Assembly: GCA_034666665.1 (NCBI GenBank)
Contig: JAXDLK010000117.1
Coordinates: 1-7,628 of the forward strand
Length of the DNA stretch: 7,628 nt
Direction: 5' to 3'
From: JAXDLK01 sp034666665
GTDB lineage: Bacteria; Desulfobacterota; Binatia; JACPRU01
A program made the translations under genes and the position numbers. The notes beneath the pieces are model-generated. The model worked only from the letters and a program-made list of their open reading frames with translations, was not told where the DNA came from and ran no database searches. The stretch's first letter is position 1. Each line of letters begins with the position of its first letter. Below are positions 1-5,606 of the stretch, piece after piece.

Positions 1-202
1 CGTTTCCGGATTGACTGCCACCGACCTTCGCCGCTGGCGAGGCGCGACCGGATTCGAATCATCTGGGCTCCGAAGGGACGCGCCGTAAACGGGAACGGTA
101 TCGAGGAAAATCCATTCATCGCGTTGCGGTCATGCTCGGCGGGCCTTCCTCGTACGTGACGAGCTGCGCCACTCGCAGGCGCGCACGTGCCTCGATACCA
201 CG

Positions 203-228
203 TTGACTCTCCTTACTTGGCTCCTTAC
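203..228 (+). repeat. Tandem direct repeat inside the vapBC promoter
   Basis: CTCCTTAC occurs at 209-216 and again at 221-228, a perfect 8-bp direct repeat with a 12-bp period. The similarity extends upstream: TTGACTCTCCTTAC (203-216) is followed immediately by TTGGCTCCTTAC (217-228), which differs by one substitution and a 2-bp indel. It lies between and across the -35 and -10 boxes. By inference this is a binding site for the VapB or VapBC complex, although VapB operators are more often inverted repeats. Confidence 0.5.
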
Positions 229-231
229 GAT
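203..231 (+). promoter_or_regulatory. Putative promoter of the vapBC operon
   Basis: TTGACT at 203-208 matches the -35 consensus in 5 of 6 bases. After a 17-bp spacer, TACGAT at 226-231 matches the -10 consensus in 4 of 6. The predicted transcription start, about 7 nt further on, falls at or next to the ATG at 238, so the mRNA may be leaderless. The spacer holds a tandem repeat, annotated separately, that could be the operator. Confidence 0.45.
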
Positions 232-237
232 CCGACC

Positions 238-498
238 ATGAAGGCCACCATGACCAGCAAGGGGCAGATCACGATTCCACACGCCCTCCGGAAGAAGCTC
301 GGCTTGAACCCGGGAACGGTGCTCGACTTCGACGATCGTGCGGACTGCCTCCGGGCGACCAAGAGCGTCGATCCCGCGCGGATGCGCTCCGTCGTCGGGA
401 TCGGCCGGTCCGAGCTGGCGCACAAGAGTGCGGCCGAGTGGCTCGATGAGCTCCGTGGGCCCGTCGAGCTTCCCCGCCTGAGACGACGGCGACGGTGA
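238..498 (+). CDS. vapB: AbrB/MazE-type antitoxin (VapB-like)
   Basis: This is the likely antitoxin of a type II toxin-antitoxin pair. It binds and neutralises the downstream PIN-domain ribonuclease and represses its own promoter. The 86-residue product opens with the swapped-hairpin (AbrB/SpoVT) DNA-binding fold: TSKGQITIP at residues 6-14, then LRKKLGL and PGTVLDF, ending near residue 33. The rest (about 45-78) would be the toxin-binding tail and ends in a run of five arginines. The ATG at 238 was chosen because family members typically begin two or three residues before the T-SKGQ motif. The ATG at 250 is an alternative, with a weak GAAGG 5 nt upstream. The stop overlaps the toxin start by 4 bp (GTGA, 495-498), so the two genes are translationally coupled. 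The AbrB and PIN pairing makes the assignment secure, but the cellular role is unknown. Confidence 0.88.
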   Translation: MKATMTSKGQITIPHALRKKLGLNPGTVLDFDDRADCLRATKSVDPARMRSVVGIGRSELAHKSAAEWLDELRGPVELPRLRRRRR

Positions 499-896
499 CG
501 ACCGCCGTCGACACGTCCGTTCTGATCGCCATCGCCACGGGCGAGACGGATGCGGAACGGTGGGTCGACGTCTTGATCTCCGCGCGCTCCGACGGCGAGG
601 TGGTGATCTGCGACGTCGTGGCCGCCGAGTTCTTCGCGGCGCTGGCAGACGCGGGGAAATTCCGCCGCAGCCTGCGAGATCTGGGAATCGTGTTCAGCCC
701 GACGTCGCTCGCGGCGTCGCAGCTCGCAGGCAGGATCTTCAAGGACTACCGGCGGCAGGGTGGCCCCAGAGAGCACCTCGTGCCCGACTTCCTGATCGGC
801 GCACACGCTTCCGTACACGCGGATCGCATCGCGGCGATCGATCGCGGATACCTGCGGCCCTATTTCCCCAAAGTGACGCTGCTTCGAACATCGTGA
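495..896 (+). CDS. vapC: PIN-domain toxin ribonuclease (VapC-like)
   Basis: This is a probable Mg-dependent endoribonuclease toxin of the VapC family, which typically cuts tRNA or rRNA when the labile antitoxin is lost. The 133-residue protein is a single PIN domain of normal length. The acidic residues expected at the active site are visible: D6 in AVDTSVL, E45 in VVAAEFF, D98 in VPDFLIGAHA and D116 in AAIDRGYLRPYFP. The last block is typical of a VapC subgroup whose members end with RGYYRPYFP-like text. Translation starts at GTG 495, inside the last codons of the antitoxin gene. No ATG lies near the N-terminal aspartate motif, so GTG is the natural start. All catalytic acids are present, so the toxin should be active. 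The target RNA cannot be inferred. Confidence 0.9.
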   Translation: MTTAVDTSVLIAIATGETDAERWVDVLISARSDGEVVICDVVAAEFFAALADAGKFRRSLRDLGIVFSPTSLAASQLAGRIFKDYRRQGGPREHLVPDFLIGAHASVHADRIAAIDRGYLRPYFPKVTLLRTS

Positions 897-971
897 CCGG
901 ACGACTCCCGTCGAGCGTCAGATGACGGCGTCTGCATCAGCCGCGGGTCGGCGAGTCAGCGCGGATTCCTT

Positions 972-1355
972 CTACGCTCCGAGGTCGTAAGGCCGGGTGA
1001 TGATCTCGAGGAGACGCCCGTCGGGGTCGTGGAAATACACCCCTCGGCCGCCGAAGTGGTGGTTGATCTTCCCGGGCTCGGTCCGCGCCGGGTCGGCCCA
1101 GTACTCCATCCCTCGGTCGCAAATGCGGCCGAAGATGCGATCGAACTCGTCCTCTTCGACCAAGAACGCGTAGTGCTGGAAGGGCGCGTCGCCGTCGCTC
1201 TTCATGAAGTCCAGCGAGGCGCCGTTGTCGAGCTCGACGACGTGAAACAGTCCGAACGGCGTTGGCGCCGGCCGGCCGAGGATCTCGGCGAGGAACGTCG
1301 ACGACCTTTCCGGATCGGGACACCAGACGAAGGTGTGGTTGAGTTGTACGGTCAT
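972..1355 (-). CDS. VOC superfamily protein (glyoxalase-like)
   Basis: This is a 127-residue single vicinal-oxygen-chelate domain built of two beta-alpha-beta-beta-beta modules (about 4-52 and 58-121). Family members are metal-dependent glyoxalases, isomerases, dioxygenases or antibiotic-binding proteins. Candidate metal ligands are H7 (LNHTFVWCPD), H61 (FQHYAFLV) and E117 (GRLLEIITRPY). The C-terminal block VYFHDPDGRLLEI is the family signature. The frame stays open upstream to about 1733, but ATG 1355 is preferred: GGGAGA lies 8 nt before it on the minus strand, and the VOC fold begins right there. The gene is divergent from the EthD gene and convergent with vapC (75-bp gap). The VOC fold is certain. 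The reaction is not known, although the neighbourhood suggests a small-molecule catabolic or detoxifying role. Confidence 0.88.
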   Translation of the reverse strand: MTVQLNHTFVWCPDPERSSTFLAEILGRPAPTPFGLFHVVELDNGASLDFMKSDGDAPFQHYAFLVEEDEFDRIFGRICDRGMEYWADPARTEPGKINHHFGGRGVYFHDPDGRLLEIITRPYDLGA

Positions 1356-1401
1356 GTGCGGATTCTCCCGTGCCTGCCGGGACAAGAGCTCAGGTTGCTC
1401 C

Positions 1402-1424
1402 GGATGTCGACTCCTGCGACATCC
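1402..1424. repeat. Inverted repeat in the divergent control region
   Basis: GGATGTCG (1402-1409) and CGACATCC (1417-1424) are perfect 8-bp inverted arms separated by 7 bases. The repeat lies 47 bp upstream of the minus-strand VOC start and 12 bp upstream of the proposed -35 box of the EthD gene, a position suited to a regulator acting on both genes. It has no T-run on either strand, so a terminator is unlikely. A 15-bp centre-to-centre symmetry fits a dimeric LysR- or GntR-like site, but no such regulator gene lies in the window. Confidence 0.45.
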
Positions 1425-1435
1425 CCCAGGTGTCA

Positions 1436-1463
1436 TTGACGGCGAACGCGGGTCCGATGTAAC
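1436..1463 (+). promoter_or_regulatory. Putative promoter of the EthD gene series
   Basis: TTGACG (1436-1441, 5 of 6 to the -35 consensus) is followed after 16 bp by TGTAAC (1458-1463, 4 of 6 to the -10 consensus). The start of transcription would be near 1470, giving a leader of roughly 80 nt before the EthD ATG, which has a good Shine-Dalgarno site. Both boxes are imperfect and the assignment is by eye only. Confidence 0.35.
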
Positions 1464-1552
1464 CGCGCTCGAGAAAGAGCTCTCGCTGGAGGAGATCGGC
1501 GAGCCGTCCGAAAGACGAGGACGCCGGACTCCTCGGGCGCAAAGGAGAACAC

Positions 1553-2347
1553 ATGATCCGCCTGAACTTCGCTCTGCGCCGCCGCGGCGAGCTCTCGCTC
1601 GCCGAGTTCCAGCGCTACTGGCGAGAGACCCACGGCCCGCTGGTCGCGAGTGTCGCCCGCAAGCTCCGAATCCGGCGCTACCTCCAGTCGCACACCGTAG
1701 AGGATCCTCTCTACGACGGCCTGCGTACCGCACGGACGGGCATGCACGAGCCGTTCGACGGGATCGCCTGCCTCTGGTGGGATACGCGCGAGGACCTGGT
1801 CGCGGCGATGACGAGCGAGGAGGGCCGCAAGGCGGGAGCGCTCCTCCTCGAGGACGAGCGGCGCTTCATCGATCTCTCGAAGTCGCCTCTCTGGGTCTGC
1901 CAGGAGATCGTGCAGATCAACCCCATGCCGGAGAACTCCATCGTCGCGTGGCCGGCGAGCTCGTGGATCAAGTTCTGTTATCTGCTGCAGCCGAAGGAAG
2001 GGATGACTCAGGCGGCGTGCCACAAGACGTGGAACATGGAGCACGGATACCTGATCCGCCGCCACAGCGGCGTCACCCGCTTCGCTCGCTACATCCAGAG
2101 CCACACGCTCGAAGACGAGCTCAACGATCAGCTGCGCACCTCGCGCGGAGCACCGCCTGCGTACGCCGGGCTCACCGAGGCATGGTTCGATCGCTACGAC
2201 CTGGTGACGATCTTCGGCGACCCGGAGGGCGGGGGCGCGCGCGGCTTCCAGGCCTTCCTCGAGGACGAGAAGCGCTTCATCGAGTTCAAGCGCTCGACGC
2301 TCTTTGCCGCGAAGGAGATCGTCTTCGTCGACGAAGGCACGAGCTGA
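1553..2347 (+). CDS. Tandem EthD-domain protein
   Basis: This 264-residue protein is made of two EthD-like ferredoxin-fold (dimeric alpha-beta barrel) domains. Each half is about the length of one ordinary EthD protein, so the fusion probably folds as an internal pseudo-dimer. Domain 1 covers about 1-123 and domain 2 about 137-258. Repeated landmarks are RYLQSHTVEDPL (42-53) against RYIQSHTLEDEL (179-190), and LEDERRFID (99-107) against LEDEKRFIE (236-244). The histidines H28 (RETHGPL) and H164 (NMEHGYL) sit at the equivalent place. EthD relatives accompany monooxygenases in ether, aromatic and polyketide degradation, and some act as cyclases or decarboxylases. The exact reaction here is unknown. 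A strong AAGGAG (1542-1547) precedes the ATG. The cupin gene follows after 32 bp, so the two are probably co-transcribed. Confidence 0.85.
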   Translation: MIRLNFALRRRGELSLAEFQRYWRETHGPLVASVARKLRIRRYLQSHTVEDPLYDGLRTARTGMHEPFDGIACLWWDTREDLVAAMTSEEGRKAGALLLEDERRFIDLSKSPLWVCQEIVQINPMPENSIVAWPASSWIKFCYLLQPKEGMTQAACHKTWNMEHGYLIRRHSGVTRFARYIQSHTLEDELNDQLRTSRGAPPAYAGLTEAWFDRYDLVTIFGDPEGGGARGFQAFLEDEKRFIEFKRSTLFAAKEIVFVDEGTS

Positions 2348-2364
2348 CGACCTCACGGCCACGA

Positions 2365-2373
2365 GGGAGGAAA
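2365..2373 (+). promoter_or_regulatory. Shine-Dalgarno site fixing the cupin TTG start
   Basis: GGGAGGAAA ends 6 nt before TTG 2380. No in-frame ATG lies close by. The resulting N-terminus gives a well-formed export signal, which supports this rare start codon. Confidence 0.7.
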
Positions 2374-2379
2374 GCCAAC

Positions 2380-2841
2380 TTGAAGCACGTCCATGCCGAC
2401 ACGAATCCGAGCTTCGCGAGGCGCGAATCCTTCGCGCTGGCGGCGATGCTCACGGCCCTCGCGACATGGCCGGGTGTGACAGCCGCCAAGACACCTACGC
2501 CGGCACGCGAGACGCTCGCCCCAGCCTTCCAAGAGGCGATCCCGAACATTCCGGGCAAGAGCATCATCGCCGCGGTCGTAACCTATCCACCGGGCGGCAA
2601 GACGCCGCCGCATCGACATGCGCGCTCGGCCTTCATCGTCGGCTACGTGCTGTCGGGCTCGATCCGCAGCCAAGTCGACGGCGGCGAGGCCAAGGTGTTC
2701 CACGCCGGCGAAAGCTTTTCGGAGGCGCCGGGTGCGAATCACACGATCAGCGAGAACGCGAGCGCAACCGAAGCGGCGAAGCTGTTGGCTATTTTCGTGG
2801 TGGATACGAATGACAAGGAGCTCACGACGATAGATCAGTAA
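2380..2841 (+). CDS. Exported cupin-domain protein
   Basis: This is a 153-residue small beta-barrel cupin that probably acts outside the cytoplasm. The N-terminus has a charged start with paired arginines (R14-R15), a hydrophobic stretch at about 17-30 and a likely cleavage site after TAA at 34-36. The twin arginines hint at Tat export, but the spacing to F18 is not the strict consensus. Cupin motif 1 is at 72-93 (GGKTPPHRH..., H78 and H80) and motif 2 at 110-126 (AGESFSEAPGANHTISEN, H121). The usual glutamate of motif 1 is replaced (A84/F85), so the metal site would be a three-histidine type or altered. Relatives are annotated only as cupin proteins. It follows the EthD gene in the same orientation, and its TAA lies 54 bp before tetR. 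The substrate is unknown. Confidence 0.82.
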   Translation: MKHVHADTNPSFARRESFALAAMLTALATWPGVTAAKTPTPARETLAPAFQEAIPNIPGKSIIAAVVTYPPGGKTPPHRHARSAFIVGYVLSGSIRSQVDGGEAKVFHAGESFSEAPGANHTISENASATEAAKLLAIFVVDTNDKELTTIDQ

Positions 2842-2855
2842 CCGTACGCACCGTA

Positions 2856-2871
2856 TTGACCAGATGGTCAA
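2856..2871. promoter_or_regulatory. TetR-type palindromic operator, site 1
   Basis: TTGACCAGATGGTCAA has perfect 7-bp arms around a 2-bp centre. Its size and symmetry are typical of TetR-family operators. It sits in the 54-bp gap between the cupin stop and tetR and overlaps the proposed -35 box, as expected for autorepression. Confidence 0.72.
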
Positions 2872-2884
2872 AATTCACTATTGG
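2856..2884 (+). promoter_or_regulatory. Putative promoter of the internal tetR gene
   Basis: TTGACC (2856-2861, 5 of 6 to the -35 consensus) and TATTGG (2879-2884, 3 of 6 to the -10 consensus) are 17 bp apart. The -35 box is the left half of the palindromic operator, so a bound regulator would block RNA polymerase. The predicted transcription start is near 2891, only a few bases before the ATG at 2896. Confidence 0.4.
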
Positions 2885-2887
2885 ATT

Positions 2888-2903
2888 TTGGCCGGATGGT
2901 TAA
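2888..2903. promoter_or_regulatory. Degenerate second operator copy, site 2
   Basis: TTGGCCGGATGGTTAA matches site 1 in 13 of 16 positions. The three mismatches are all transitions. It starts exactly 32 bp after site 1, about three helical turns, so two dimers could bind the same face of the DNA. It overlaps the ATG at 2896. Its own symmetry is decayed (4 of 7 arm pairs), so it would be the weaker site. Confidence 0.5.
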
Positions 2904-3576
2904 TCCCTCAGCAGCCCGTCGCCCCGACGAAGCGACCGGAGGCAACCGCGCGCGCATCCTGCGCGTCGCGCTCGAGCTCTTCTCGTCGAAAGGCTTCGAG
3001 GGCTCGGGACTCCGCGAGCTCGCCACCGTGGCGGGGGTCAATCACTCTCTCGTGATCTATCATTTCGGATCGCTGGAGGGCGTGTGGAAGGCCGTCGTCG
3101 GCGAGCTCCTCGACGACTACCGGCGGCGCGTGAGCGAGCGGCTCGCGGGGCTGTCGGCGCTCGATCCGGTGACCCGGCTCAAGGTCACGATCGAAGACTT
3201 CATCCGATTCTCGATGGAGAAGCCGGAGCTCCATCGCATCATGACCCTCGAAGCCAGGCGCCGTACCGAACGCCTGACGTGGCTCGCGGACACGTACTTG
3301 AAGCCGATGTTCGCGGAGACCGCCGCGATCATCGCCCGCGGTCAAGCCGAGGGGACGATTCGCGAGTTCGATCCCGCGCTTCTCTACTATGCGTTCATCG
3401 GCCTCGGCGCGACGCCGGCGGCCTTCGCGCCCGAGATCGAGGCCGTCACCGGCCGCCGGACCCGCAACGAGGCGACCGTCGTCGAGCTGATGTCGATGAT
3501 CTCCACGCTGATGTTCGTCGGCGACTCGAAGGCGCCGCCGAAGCCGAGGTCTCGAGCTCGAAAAAAGAAGAGGTGA
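2896..3576 (+). CDS. TetR/AcrR family transcriptional regulator
   Basis: This is a one-component repressor of 226 residues, a normal TetR length. The N-terminal DNA-binding domain covers about 17-63, with helix-turn-helix text LRELATVAGVNHSLVIYHFGSL at 39-60. It is followed by a helical ligand-binding and dimerisation domain (about 80-210) and a very basic tail (RSRARKKKR). ATG 2896 is chosen. TTG 2881 is the only other in-frame start, because a TGA lies at 2857-2859. No real Shine-Dalgarno site precedes the ATG. The upstream palindromes suggest that it represses itself and the genes behind it. The hydrolase ATG lies 4 nt after its TGA, and the hydrolase ribosome site is inside its last codons, so they are coupled. 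The ligand is probably a pathway substrate or CoA-type metabolite, but that is inference. Confidence 0.9.
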   Translation: MVNPSAARRPDEATGGNRARILRVALELFSSKGFEGSGLRELATVAGVNHSLVIYHFGSLEGVWKAVVGELLDDYRRRVSERLAGLSALDPVTRLKVTIEDFIRFSMEKPELHRIMTLEARRRTERLTWLADTYLKPMFAETAAIIARGQAEGTIREFDPALLYYAFIGLGATPAAFAPEIEAVTGRRTRNEATVVELMSMISTLMFVGDSKAPPKPRSRARKKKR

Positions 3577-3580
3577 TCCA

Positions 3581-4402
3581 ATGCTCGTCGAGACCCACGT
3601 CCTGGACGAAATCTTCACGCGCCGTTACAGCGCCCCGAAACCCCGTTACGCGCTCGTGATCTCGCATGGCATCGGAGCGCACGGCGGCATTTATGATGTA
3701 TTCTGCACGCATCACGCCGCGAAAGGCGTGGACATCTGGTCGTATGATGCGCCCGGTCACGGCCGCTCGACGACCACCCGACCCCGCGGCCAGTGGACGA
3801 TGTCGGAGTGGGCGGAAGCATCGGTGCGAGTGGCCGAGCACGTCCACTCGGAGACCGGCCTTGCCGTGTTCACCCTCGGATCGAGCCTCGGCGTGGCGGC
3901 CGCGTACAGTGCCCTCCATTCGGATGCGATCGCCGGCGCGATCTTGATGGGAGCGCCGGTGATTCCGTCGAGTCCGATGATGCTGATGCGGGGCGCATCC
4001 TGGCGCTCGGAAGCGGTGCAGCAGATCCTCGCGACCACCGGCCGGGCGGCACGGCTCGACGTCGGCATCCTCTTCAACTTCGACGAGGACTACGGCTATC
4101 CCGGGGCTGGCGAGCAGAAGCGGCTGGATCCATGGAACACGTGGTCGTACGACCTGGCGTCCTGGGCGAGCCTCTTCACCTACGATCCGAAGATCCCCGT
4201 CGGCGAGAACCGGAAGCCGGTCCTGGTCGCTTCGGGTGAGAAGGACCCGACGTTCCCGCCGGCCGTCATGAAGATGGCGGCGGAGTCGATTGCCGGTCCC
4301 GTGACGCTCGAGATCTTCGACGGTGTCGGCCATCAGCTCATGCTCTTCCACACCGCGGATTTCTCGACCGTGCTCGACGACTTCGTCGTTGCCCACATCT
4401 GA
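3581..4402 (+). CDS. Alpha/beta hydrolase
   Basis: This 273-residue cytoplasmic serine hydrolase resembles the monoacylglycerol-lipase / serine-aminopeptidase-like (Hydrolase_4) group. Visible elements in order are: HG of the oxyanion loop at 29-30 (VISHGIGAHGG), the YDAPGHGRS strand-turn at 55-63, the nucleophile elbow GSSLG at 100-104 with S102, the acid D222 in VASGEKDPTFP, and the base H251 in DGVGHQLMLFH. A cap region lies between about 130 and 200. The catalytic triad is complete, so it should be active on an ester, thioester or carbon-carbon bond substrate. It starts 4 nt after tetR with GAGGTGA (3570-3576) as ribosome site. The VOC gene follows after 13 bp. In this setting it may hydrolyse a lactone, ester or ring-cleavage product, but lipase-like activity is equally possible. 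Confidence 0.9.
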   Translation: MLVETHVLDEIFTRRYSAPKPRYALVISHGIGAHGGIYDVFCTHHAAKGVDIWSYDAPGHGRSTTTRPRGQWTMSEWAEASVRVAEHVHSETGLAVFTLGSSLGVAAAYSALHSDAIAGAILMGAPVIPSSPMMLMRGASWRSEAVQQILATTGRAARLDVGILFNFDEDYGYPGAGEQKRLDPWNTWSYDLASWASLFTYDPKIPVGENRKPVLVASGEKDPTFPPAVMKMAAESIAGPVTLEIFDGVGHQLMLFHTADFSTVLDDFVVAHI

Positions 4403-4415
4403 AAGGAGCTCCCGC

Positions 4416-5105
4416 ATGCCGAAAGCGAATGGTCTTCACCATCTGGCGATCACGACCGCGGACATCAAACGGCAGATCGAGTACTTCTCGAGTGTTCTCG
4501 GGATGGAGCTCGTCGCGCTCTACTGGATGCACGGTGTCGAGGGAGCGTGGCACGCCTTCCTGAAGCTCGACGATCGCGCCTCGATCGCCTTCGTGCAGAC
4601 GCCGGAGGTCGGCAAGATCGATACGACGATCGGTGTCACCCACTCGGGCAATCCTGGTGCGGCGTGCGCACCGGGGACGATGCAGCATCTCGCCCTGAAC
4701 GTTGACTCGGAGACGGATCTTCTGGCGCTACGGGATCGGATCCGTTCTTGCGGAATCAACGTCCTCGGTCCGATCGATCACGGCTTTTGTAAATCGATCT
4801 ACTTCGCGGGTCTGGAAAATCTCACGCTCGAGCTCGCAACCTCGGCCGAGGCCATCGACGCTCGCGCATGGATCGATCCGGAGGTCGTGGCGCTCGCCGG
4901 CATTTCGGCGGACGAGCTCGAGCGCTACTGCAGGCCCGCAGCCAGCGCCAGTCGCGGCGGAAGCATTGCACAACCGCCCTATGATCCCGCAAAGCCGCAC
5001 ATGGTGTGGCCGGGCCAGTACCACCACTTGCTGTCGCTCTCCGACGACGAGCTCACACGGATGATGAGCCAGCCAGAGCCTCCGGTGAAGCTCACGGCAG
5101 CCTGA
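4416..5105 (+). CDS. VOC/dioxygenase-like protein with C-terminal extension
   Basis: This 229-residue protein has an N-terminal vicinal-oxygen-chelate domain (about 5-142) and an 85-residue extension. Metal ligand candidates are H9 (LHHLAITTADI), H91 (TMQHLALNV) and E139 (ENLTLELAT), the 2-His-1-Glu arrangement shared by extradiol dioxygenases and glyoxalase I. The extension contains WIDPEVVALAGIS near 152-164 and PYDPAKPHMVWPGQYHHLLSLSDDELTRMM at 188-217. This looks conserved, but I cannot name a domain for it. AAAGGAG (4402-4408) gives a strong ribosome site, with the hydrolase stop overlapping its first base. Lying between a hydrolase and a hydroxylase, it could be the ring-cleaving enzyme of an aromatic pathway. 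A glyoxalase- or isomerase-type reaction cannot be excluded. Confidence 0.85.
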   Translation: MPKANGLHHLAITTADIKRQIEYFSSVLGMELVALYWMHGVEGAWHAFLKLDDRASIAFVQTPEVGKIDTTIGVTHSGNPGAACAPGTMQHLALNVDSETDLLALRDRIRSCGINVLGPIDHGFCKSIYFAGLENLTLELATSAEAIDARAWIDPEVVALAGISADELERYCRPAASASRGGSIAQPPYDPAKPHMVWPGQYHHLLSLSDDELTRMMSQPEPPVKLTAA

Positions 5106-5145
5106 GGCTCACGAAATCCCTTACTCACGTTCTAAACTCGCAGCC

Positions 5146-5170
5146 GATGCGGAAGCGCCGCTTCCGCATC
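5146..5170. repeat. Perfect 12-bp-arm palindrome upstream of doxX
   Basis: Arms GATGCGGAAGCG (5146-5157) and CGCTTCCGCATC (5159-5170) are exact inverse complements around a single C. As RNA this makes a very stable hairpin that ends 9 nt before the doxX Shine-Dalgarno site. No T-run follows, so it is not a classic terminator. It may be an operator, an mRNA stabiliser or processing site, or an attenuation element separating doxX from the VOC gene. A weak -10-like TAAACT at 5133-5138 lies just before it. Confidence 0.65.
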
Positions 5171-5191
5171 CTCCTCTCGAAGGGAGGCTCG

Positions 5192-5581
5192 ATGAAAATC
5201 GCCACGCTGATCGCGCGGATCGCTCTCGGACTCGTCTTCGTCGTGTTCGGACTGAATGGCTTTCTGCAGTTCATTCCTCAGCCCCCGACGATGCCCGAAG
5301 CGGTGGTTTCCTTCATGGGCGGTCTGGCGGCGACGCGCTACCTGTTGCCGCTCCTGTTCGCCACGCAAATCGTCGGCGGGGCGTTGCTGCTCGCGGGGTT
5401 GGTCCCACTCGCGCTCGTGATCCTCGCCCCGATCATCGTCAACATCGTCGCGCTCCACATCTTTGTCGCTCCCGATGGGCTGCCGATCGCGATCGTCGTC
5501 GCCGCGCTGGCGGTGTTTCTGGCGTGGAGGCATCGGGACTCATACCGTCCGCTGTTCGTGCCCAGCGGTTCCGGCGAATGA
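5192..5581 (+). CDS. DoxX-family membrane protein
   Basis: This 129-residue integral membrane protein has four predicted transmembrane helices (about 5-25, 51-70, 73-92 and 98-113). It has the DoxX-type opening ARIALGLVFVVFGLNGFLQFIP and a short polar C-terminus. DoxX proteins include the small subunit of archaeal thiosulfate:quinone oxidoreductase and many uncharacterised membrane proteins linked to redox or organic-compound metabolism. No specific reaction can be assigned. ATG 5192 follows AAGGGAGG (5180-5187) by 4 nt. An in-frame ATG at 5147 would add 15 residues (MRKRRFRI...) encoded by the palindrome, but it lacks a clear ribosome site. It follows the VOC gene after 86 bp and precedes the hydroxylase by 51 bp, so it may be an optional member of the operon. 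Confidence 0.85.
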   Translation: MKIATLIARIALGLVFVVFGLNGFLQFIPQPPTMPEAVVSFMGGLAATRYLLPLLFATQIVGGALLLAGLVPLALVILAPIIVNIVALHIFVAPDGLPIAIVVAALAVFLAWRHRDSYRPLFVPSGSGE

Positions 5582-5590
5582 CCGCCCTGC

Positions 5591-5596
5591 GGAGGA
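5591..5596 (+). promoter_or_regulatory. Shine-Dalgarno site of a leader minigene
   Basis: GGAGGA lies 10 nt before GTG 5607 but 36 nt before the hydroxylase GTG at 5633. It therefore fits the minigene, not the enzyme. The hydroxylase itself has no ribosome site directly upstream. Confidence 0.5.
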
Positions 5597-5606
5597 TACG
5601 CTCGCC

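Larger units (their letters stand above)
1..237. other. Left-edge region without a recognisable gene
   Basis: No convincing gene is visible before the antitoxin. One plus-strand frame stays open from base 1 to a TGA at 157-159, about 52 codons, and another from base 2 to a TAA at 86-88. Either could be the tail of a gene entering from the left, but neither translation resembles a family I know. A perfect 10-bp palindrome (GATTCGAATC) lies at 51-60 and an 8-bp one (GCACGTGC) at 183-190. The right end, from about 203, carries the toxin-antitoxin promoter. Confidence 0.5.

Noticed and set aside
48..66. tRNA T-arm-like stem-loop (CCGGAT, loop TCGAATC, ATCTGG)
   Set aside because: The loop is shifted by one base from the TTCRANY consensus. 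No acceptor stem, anticodon arm or CCA end could be built around it.
897..971. Bidirectional terminator between vapC and the VOC gene
   Set aside because: Only a 5-bp-arm repeat with a 2-base centre (CGTCA-GA-TGACG, 916-927) is present. There is no T-run on either strand.
1356..1733. N-terminal extension of the minus-strand VOC protein
   Set aside because: The VOC fold and a good ribosome site begin at 1355. The extra residues are low-complexity and overlap the promoter region and the EthD gene.
1333..2379. Plus-strand open frame running into the cupin gene, as a longer fusion protein
   Set aside because: The upstream part is out of frame with the clear EthD gene and is arginine- and proline-rich. 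Only the part from TTG 2380, with its own ribosome site, is protein-like.
2864..3055. Small plus-strand frame starting at ATG 2864 inside the operator
   Set aside because: It has no ribosome site, overlaps tetR in another frame and becomes serine/arginine low-complexity text.
3446..4417. Minus-strand open frame of 323 codons opposite the hydrolase
   Set aside because: The plus strand has a complete hydrolase catalytic triad. The antisense product has no recognisable domain.
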